From Chlamydiae bacterium RIFCSPHIGHO2_12_FULL_49_9 (GTDB lineage Bacteria; Chlamydiota; Chlamydiia; Chlamydiales; SM23-39): a DNA stretch of 15,208 nt. Positions 11,805 to 15,208 of this stretch are shown here, one piece after another. The notes below the pieces were generated by a model, which was given only the letters and a program-made list of their open reading frames with translations, was not told where the DNA came from and did no database searches. The stretch is from NCBI GenBank assembly GCA_001794935.1, contig MGLY01000077.1:16647-31854 (forward strand). The letters run 5' to 3'. Positions within the stretch are counted from its first letter, which is position 1; each line of letters starts with the position of its first letter. A program made the translations under genes and the position numbers.

Positions 11805-11999
11805 ATGAAAAAGATCGACACAATAGCTACTCTTCTCATTCTCCTCGGAGGCATTAACTGGGGACTGATTGGATTTTTTAACTTTGATCTTCTGGAATCG
11901 GTTTTTGGCGATAGCTGGTTAGATAGAGCGATGTATCTTCTCATCGGTCTTTCCGCTGTCTTTAAGATCGTCAACTGGAAAAACCGTCAAAACGGTTAA
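11805..11999 (+). CDS. DUF378 family small membrane protein (64 aa)
   Basis: Two membrane helices at about 7-27 and 41-57, joined by FNFDLLESVFGDSWLDR. The block LLGGINWGLIGFFNFDLL is the signature of the DUF378 (YuzA-like) family, found widely in bacteria with no known biochemical role. The ATG at 11805 has a GAAGGA ribosome site at 11793-11798. It stands alone between two minus-strand blocks. Length equals the family norm. Confidence 0.85.
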   Translation: MKKIDTIATLLILLGGINWGLIGFFNFDLLESVFGDSWLDRAMYLLIGLSAVFKIVNWKNRQNG

Positions 12000-12025
12000 T
12001 CATCCAAGGTTTTTGGGCGTGTTGT

Positions 12026-12046
12026 CGGAGGGCTCCTAGCCCTCCG
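12026..12046. terminator. 9-bp perfect hairpin between convergent genes
   Basis: CGGAGGGCT (12026-12034) and AGCCCTCCG (12038-12046) pair perfectly around a CCT loop. It lies 27 bases after the DUF378 stop and contains the last codons and stop (12036-12038) of the opposing pseudokinase gene. No long T run follows in either direction, so it may act as a stem that protects both 3' ends or as a weak bidirectional terminator. Confidence 0.5.
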
Positions 12047-12809
12047 TTAACAGTCTCTTCCTCGGATCGAGAAACCTCTGAATTTCTTCTCTTTTTTCCG
12101 GTTCGATGAATGCTTCAATTGCCTCCTCCAACAGGCGATCGATTGGATCCTCGTTTAGTCTGCAAAGGGGCTCTAACACTTTCAATTCGCCCTTCTTGGT
12201 CATTCTGATGTTTTTAGGAACAAGGCTTCTTAGAAAATCGGGCTGCCGGTGAGTCCAGGCCTCCTTGAAATAGTTCTGCAGTTGGATCCAGGCCGGGGAA
12301 GCCGGATCGAATCGGGTCGGAAAGGGCAGAAAGAAGGGCTCAACCAAGAAAGAGCCTTCAATTTGTTCAGACCGATTTTGGCCCCAGGCCCTTTTACAAA
12401 CTGAAGAGACTCTTTGTTCCACTGTCCAATTGGAGGCGAGCGAGCGTCGAAGAGTTTCCGAGGGACATCCTTTGATCGCCAGATAGGCTGAAACTTTCTC
12501 GGAAGGATAAGAGCATTCCCCATCTTGTGCCATGAGAAGAAACCAAACGACTGCATTTTTAGCTGCCGCAGCCTCGATATTTCCTTCGCTCACGAGATAC
12601 CCGGGTCTTTCCTGCCAAGGGAAATAGGTATCATAAGCGATGGGAACTGAAAGGAGCTTTCCTTGTATCGAAAGCGATCCGCCCACAGGATCTTTGAGCC
12701 AGTCTCCAATCGATAAAAAGACCCGATCATTGGTTGGAGGGGGATTATCTCGGGGTCTTTTTGCTGCTTCACTGGAAGACGAACTGGATGAACCGACAGG
12801 ATGAGTCAT
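12036..12809 (-). CDS. Pseudokinase-like paralogue of the adjacent kinase-like gene
   Basis: 257 residues. Residues 7-13 are seven Ser, followed by EAAKRPRDNPPP (14-25), matching the KRPRD and Pro-rich N-terminus of the gene upstream. The rest is colinear with that kinase-like protein: IGDWLKDPVGG (34-44), FLVEPFFLPFPTRFDPASPAW (154-174) and the catalytic-loop equivalent FLRSLVPKNIRM (192-203). Here the catalytic Asp is Ser195, the DFG-equivalent Asp is Glu213, and the beta-3 Lys and alpha-C Glu are absent; only the loop Asn (Asn200) remains. Phosphotransfer is therefore unlikely; a scaffold or regulatory role is plausible. The start at 12809 has no ribosome site and sits against a hairpin. 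A secreted effector is one possibility suggested by the disordered N-terminus. Confidence 0.7.
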   Translation of the reverse strand: MTHPVGSSSSSSSEAAKRPRDNPPPTNDRVFLSIGDWLKDPVGGSLSIQGKLLSVPIAYDTYFPWQERPGYLVSEGNIEAAAAKNAVVWFLLMAQDGECSYPSEKVSAYLAIKGCPSETLRRSLASNWTVEQRVSSVCKRAWGQNRSEQIEGSFLVEPFFLPFPTRFDPASPAWIQLQNYFKEAWTHRQPDFLRSLVPKNIRMTKKGELKVLEPLCRLNEDPIDRLLEEAIEAFIEPEKREEIQRFLDPRKRLLTEG

Positions 12810-12834
12810 AGGCCAAACTCATTGAATTTGGCCT
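12810..12834 (-). promoter_or_regulatory. 8-bp hairpin abutting the pseudokinase start codon
   Basis: AGGCCAAA (12810-12817) and TTTGGCCT (12827-12834) are perfect complements with a 9-base spacer, ending one base before the ATG. The predicted transcription start (about 12831) falls in the outer arm, so the whole leader would be roughly this element. It may be an operator or, if the transcript starts upstream, a hairpin that hides the start codon. Confidence 0.45.
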
Positions 12835-12837
12835 GGG

Positions 12838-12866
12838 ACTCTAGAGGATCGTTTATTTATTGTAAA
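12838..12866 (-). promoter_or_regulatory. Candidate promoter for the pseudokinase gene
   Basis: On the minus strand, TTTACA (12866-12861) and TAGAGT (12843-12838) are spaced by exactly 17 bp. The -35 matches that of the Inc-like promoter; the -10 matches TATAAT at four of six positions. It lies in the gap after the kinase-like gene, so the pseudokinase can be transcribed on its own. Confidence 0.45.
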
Positions 12867-12906
12867 GATTTCGAAAGGGAATGGGAACTTCGGAATCTGG
12901 AGACTG

Positions 12907-13929
12907 TCATTCTGAATCGCTCCATTCTGAAGAGACGCGTCCATCGGAGGCTTGTTTGGTTAGCCACTCTGCCAGCTTTTCTTGTAGGCGCTCGGGACAC
13001 AGATATTCCCTGATCTTTTCATCAGAGCAGTGCGCAACAAAAAGCTCTATTTTCTGGAAGAGCAGGCCGGGAGATTCCCTTGTGTCCATATCCCCGTTGT
13101 TCGGATTGCCTATGTCGATGGCTCGGAGATTCTCTTCTTTGAGCCTTATATTCGAAGGCGTGAGATCGAGGTAAAGGCCATCTTCAAATGCCTTTGCAAA
13201 AAGGATTTTAAGCTGCTGCCAGCAGATTGATTGAGGATCAAAAGATTTGGGGAAAGAATCTGGAATATACTCGACGACGTAGGCGGCATCTGCAAGTTGG
13301 GGTACGATGTTCTTTTGAAAATGCCCGATCAAATCTTCTAAACTTAATTTGGGAGAATTTAAATAAGGTGTAAATGTGTGGTTTACAGCTATGAGGTCTC
13401 GCGTCTTTTCATCTGCATGTAAGATGGCTGCCAGGGCCATTTCGCTAGCCAAATAATTAAGAATTTCTTTTGGATTTTCAGTTTGGAAAATTTTAATTAC
13501 GAAAGGATGATTTTGTTCATCGCGTGCCGAATAGACGTGGCTCATTGTGGGCTTTTGGTCTCCCTCCGGAATATCCAAAGGGCGAGGATTGAAGAGGCGG
13601 ATTTTTGCGATAGACCTGGCCTCCCCATTTGGATTGTTCAGCCAGCCTCGAAGGGCGCCGAGATTTTGTAGGCAGGGAGGTTCTTGAGAATTCATTCCGC
13701 GTCTTAGAGCCGGGCCGCGTCTTGGAGCTGGAGGACACTGAGATGGAGGCTCCTTAAAAATGTAGGCGATGCGCTCGGGGGTAAGAGGACGAGAGGCCGG
13801 TGGGGTTGAAGGTCCGGGGATAAATTTAGAGATTTTGGAGGGTCCTGGCGGAGGAGAGGTTTCGTCCCTGGGGCGCTTTGCGCTTGCGGGAGATCCGGGA
13901 GGGGTCACGTTATTAGTTGTAAATGACAT
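12907..13929 (-). CDS. Protein-kinase-like protein with disordered N-terminus, candidate effector
   Basis: 340 residues from ATG 13929. Residues 1-75 are Ser/Pro-rich and disordered, with SAKRPRDE (16-23), a short basic cluster like a monopartite nuclear signal. A compact kinase-like domain follows: HVYSARD (131-137), the beta-3 lysine in FVIKIF (Lys146), a possible alpha-C glutamate (Glu163), a hinge-like YVVEYIPD (217-224), the catalytic loop LYLDLTPSNIRL with Asp255 and Asn260 (HRD changed to YLD, KP changed to TP), and a DFG-like IDIGN with Asp272. No glycine-rich loop is visible and the C-lobe is short. These residues would bind Mg-ATP and transfer phosphate; the target is unknown. The longer start at 14028 overlaps priA and is AT-rich leader. 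Kinase assignment is by motif only. Confidence 0.7.
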   Translation of the reverse strand: MSFTTNNVTPPGSPASAKRPRDETSPPPGPSKISKFIPGPSTPPASRPLTPERIAYIFKEPPSQCPPAPRRGPALRRGMNSQEPPCLQNLGALRGWLNNPNGEARSIAKIRLFNPRPLDIPEGDQKPTMSHVYSARDEQNHPFVIKIFQTENPKEILNYLASEMALAAILHADEKTRDLIAVNHTFTPYLNSPKLSLEDLIGHFQKNIVPQLADAAYVVEYIPDSFPKSFDPQSICWQQLKILFAKAFEDGLYLDLTPSNIRLKEENLRAIDIGNPNNGDMDTRESPGLLFQKIELFVAHCSDEKIREYLCPERLQEKLAEWLTKQASDGRVSSEWSDSE

Positions 13930-13999
13930 AAAATTACCAAATTTTGTTTTGAATATTTTATCCAAATTTGGATTTAAATGGAAGTAATTTGGCCTTTTT
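13930..13999 (-). promoter_or_regulatory. AT-rich regulatory region with a 14-bp palindrome upstream of the kinase-like gene
   Basis: ATCCAAATTTGGAT (13960-13973) is a perfect palindrome. Half-site-like copies flank it: ACCAAATTTT (from 13936) and AATTTGGCCT (13986-13995). The last 10-mer is repeated exactly upstream of the paralogue (12825-12834). A minus-strand TAAAAT just after the palindrome (13960-13955) could be a -10 box; its -35 is poor. This looks like a promoter with operator sites, and ends 30 bases before the ATG. Confidence 0.45.
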
Positions 14000-15208
14000 T
14001 TAAAAGAAAGTAGATAGGGGGTCGACATCGATTTTTAGGGAGGCGGGGCCCGGGGAGTCGGAGAGGGTCTTCAGGAGCTGCGATAAGGCGCTGATTTTAG
14101 GTGTTTTAATGATAAATTGGAAGCGGTAGAGGTCTTTGACCTTGGCATGCCCTGAGGGGGTGACGGGGAGAAGGGTCGACTCGGGGGGGAGATGGGGTAG
14201 GAGGGAGGCGCGGGCCGATTCGGCGGCCGATAGGGCCGTTTGGGGATCGGGGGAGGCGAAGAGGATCTTGGCGAGGTGGCAAAAAGGGGGGTAGTTGAAG
14301 GCGTGCCTCTCTTCGATTTCCGAGGCGTAAAAGGCGGGGTAGTCTTGAGCGGCGGCCAGGCGGATGGTTGGGTGATCGGGGAGGAAGGTCTGGATGATCA
14401 CTTCGCCGGGCAGTTCCGATCTGCCCGATCTGCCGGCTACCTGGGTGAGGAGTTGGAAGGCCATTTCCGGGGAGCGGAAGTCGGGGATGGAAAGGGTGGA
14501 GTCGGTGTTGAGAACGCCGACGAGAGTGACGGAGGGGAAGTGGAATCCTTTTGCGATCATTTGGGTGCCGATGAGCACGTCCGCTTTGTGGGCGCGGAAC
14601 TGTTTAAAGAGATCTTCATGGCTTGTTTTTTTTCGCGTCGTGTCCCGATCCATGCGGAGGGTTCGGATTTCCGGGAAGATGGCGTGAAGCGAGCGCTCGA
14701 CGTGTTCTGTTCCAAAACCTTTAAATTCGAGCGATTCGGGAGAGCCGCAAGAGGGGCACTGACGAGGAGAGGGCTGCTGGTGATCGCAGAGGTGGCAGTG
14801 AAGAAGATTGGAGGTGCGATGGAAGGTGAGGAAAAGATCGCAGCGGGGGCATTTGATCACATATCTGCAGCCTGAGCAAAGCTGCATTCGGTGATAGCCC
14901 CGTTTGTTGAGGAAGAGGAGGGTTTGCTCTCCTTTTTTGAGCCGATCTTTGAGGGCGTCGAGAAGATCTGAAGAAAAGTGGGTAAAGCCTCCCGCGATGT
15001 CGAATTCTCTTTTCATGTCGATGATTTTGACGGAGGGGAGCGTTGTGAGAGCAGCTCTCGAGGAGAGTGTGTGAAGTTTGTATTTGTTTAAAGAGGCGTT
15101 GTAGCGCGATTCGATAGACGGCGTTGCGCTGCCGAGAAGAACGGTGCATTGTTCAAGATGCGCCCGCATGACGGCGACATCTCTTCCATGGTAGCAGGGA
15201 GCCTCATC
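14000..15208 (-). CDS. priA: Primosomal protein N' (PriA) helicase, C-terminal 402 residues
   Basis: The reading frame runs to the window edge, so the N-terminal DNA-binding and first ATPase motifs are outside (full PriA is about 730 residues). The visible part begins DEAPCYHGRDVAVMRAHLE and LLGSATPSIES, the helicase motif III region. Zinc-binding cysteine pairs follow at fragment residues 111/114, 120/123, 138/141 and 151/154, as in PriA. Then come GTQMIAKGFHFP (motif V) and QVAGRSGRSELPGEV (motif VI). PriA restarts stalled replication forks by loading the DnaB helicase. The apparent Met codon at 15169 is internal, not the start. The stop at 14000-14002 is followed by an AT-rich gap leading to the kinase-like gene. 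Confidence 0.97.
   Translation of the reverse strand, partial: DEAPCYHGRDVAVMRAHLEQCTVLLGSATPSIESRYNASLNKYKLHTLSSRAALTTLPSVKIIDMKREFDIAGGFTHFSSDLLDALKDRLKKGEQTLLFLNKRGYHRMQLCSGCRYVIKCPRCDLFLTFHRTSNLLHCHLCDHQQPSPRQCPSCGSPESLEFKGFGTEHVERSLHAIFPEIRTLRMDRDTTRKKTSHEDLFKQFRAHKADVLIGTQMIAKGFHFPSVTLVGVLNTDSTLSIPDFRSPEMAFQLLTQVAGRSGRSELPGEVIIQTFLPDHPTIRLAAAQDYPAFYASEIEERHAFNYPPFCHLAKILFASPDPQTALSAAESARASLLPHLPPESTLLPVTPSGHAKVKDLYRFQFIIKTPKISALSQLLKTLSDSPGPASLKIDVDPLSTFF

Noticed and set aside
12771..12791. Phase-variable simple repeat in the seven-serine stretch of the pseudokinase
   Set aside because: The serine codons are mixed (TCA, TCC, AGT, TCG, TCT), so there is no slippage-prone nucleotide repeat.
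13930..14028. 33-residue N-terminal extension of the kinase-like protein (ATG 14028)
   Set aside because: It would overlap priA, is AT-rich and lysine/asparagine-rich, and contains the palindrome and -10-like sequence; the paralogue's start matches ATG 13929.
14240..14875. 211-codon Gly/Glu-rich frame antisense to priA
   Set aside because: Low-complexity composition is what the complement of the priA cysteine/arginine-rich region yields; no ribosome site.
1..15208. tRNA genes, CRISPR arrays, insertion sequences or attachment sites
   Set aside because: No cloverleaf sequences, regularly spaced direct repeats, transposase frames or flanking duplications were seen on either strand.

Overview
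The window looks like a chromosomal segment of a Chlamydiales bacterium, probably an environmental (chlamydia-like) member rather than a classical Chlamydia. Three things point this way. From memory, Chlamydia genomes carry the same neighbourhood: fabF next to a Nudix gene, an aas-type acyl-ACP synthetase/acyltransferase, priA, and lysS facing cysS. Two adjacent small proteins have the bilobed hydrophobic domain typical of inclusion membrane (Inc) proteins. Several putative host-interaction proteins have no counterpart in generic bacteria. No species can be named from sequence reading alone.

Layout. 1-1874 (+): end of fabF, a Nudix hydrolase, a putative GT-A-type glycosyltransferase and the biotin transporter subunit bioY, tightly packed as one operon. 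1961-3582 (+): two tandem, overlapping, membrane-anchored family-2 glycosyltransferase paralogues. 3583-4357 (+): a good sigma70/sigma66-type promoter (TTTACA, 18 bp, TATAAT) with an AT-rich upstream element drives two coupled Inc-like membrane proteins. 4343-4570 (-): a small convergent hypothetical gene. 4722-9045 (+): operon aas (an unusual acyltransferase / carrier / acyl-AMP ligase fusion) - cysS - small winged-helix-like protein, joined by 4-base ATGA overlaps. 9046-9139 holds two overlapping hairpins between convergent genes. 9140-10723 (-): lysS. 10724-10936 has no protein gene but carries a long rod-like inverted repeat that looks like a structured RNA gene on the + strand, 6S-like in outline. 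10937-11657 (-): two coupled hypothetical genes. 11805-11999 (+): DUF378-type two-helix membrane protein. 12036-13929 (-): a pair of tandem paralogues, one a protein-kinase-like protein with all key catalytic residues, the other a pseudokinase that has lost them; both have a disordered Ser/Pro-rich N-terminus with a KRPRD basic motif. 14000-15208 (-): the C-terminal part of priA.

How they fit together. Housekeeping genes (fatty-acid synthesis, acyl-group activation, two tRNA synthetases, replication restart) form the conserved frame. Lineage-specific genes are inserted between them: glycosyltransferases, Inc-like proteins and the kinase/pseudokinase pair. The most interesting items are the kinase/pseudokinase pair with a shared upstream motif, the rod-like RNA candidate between lysS and the hypothetical operon, and the three-module Aas with a G9 tract in its linker.
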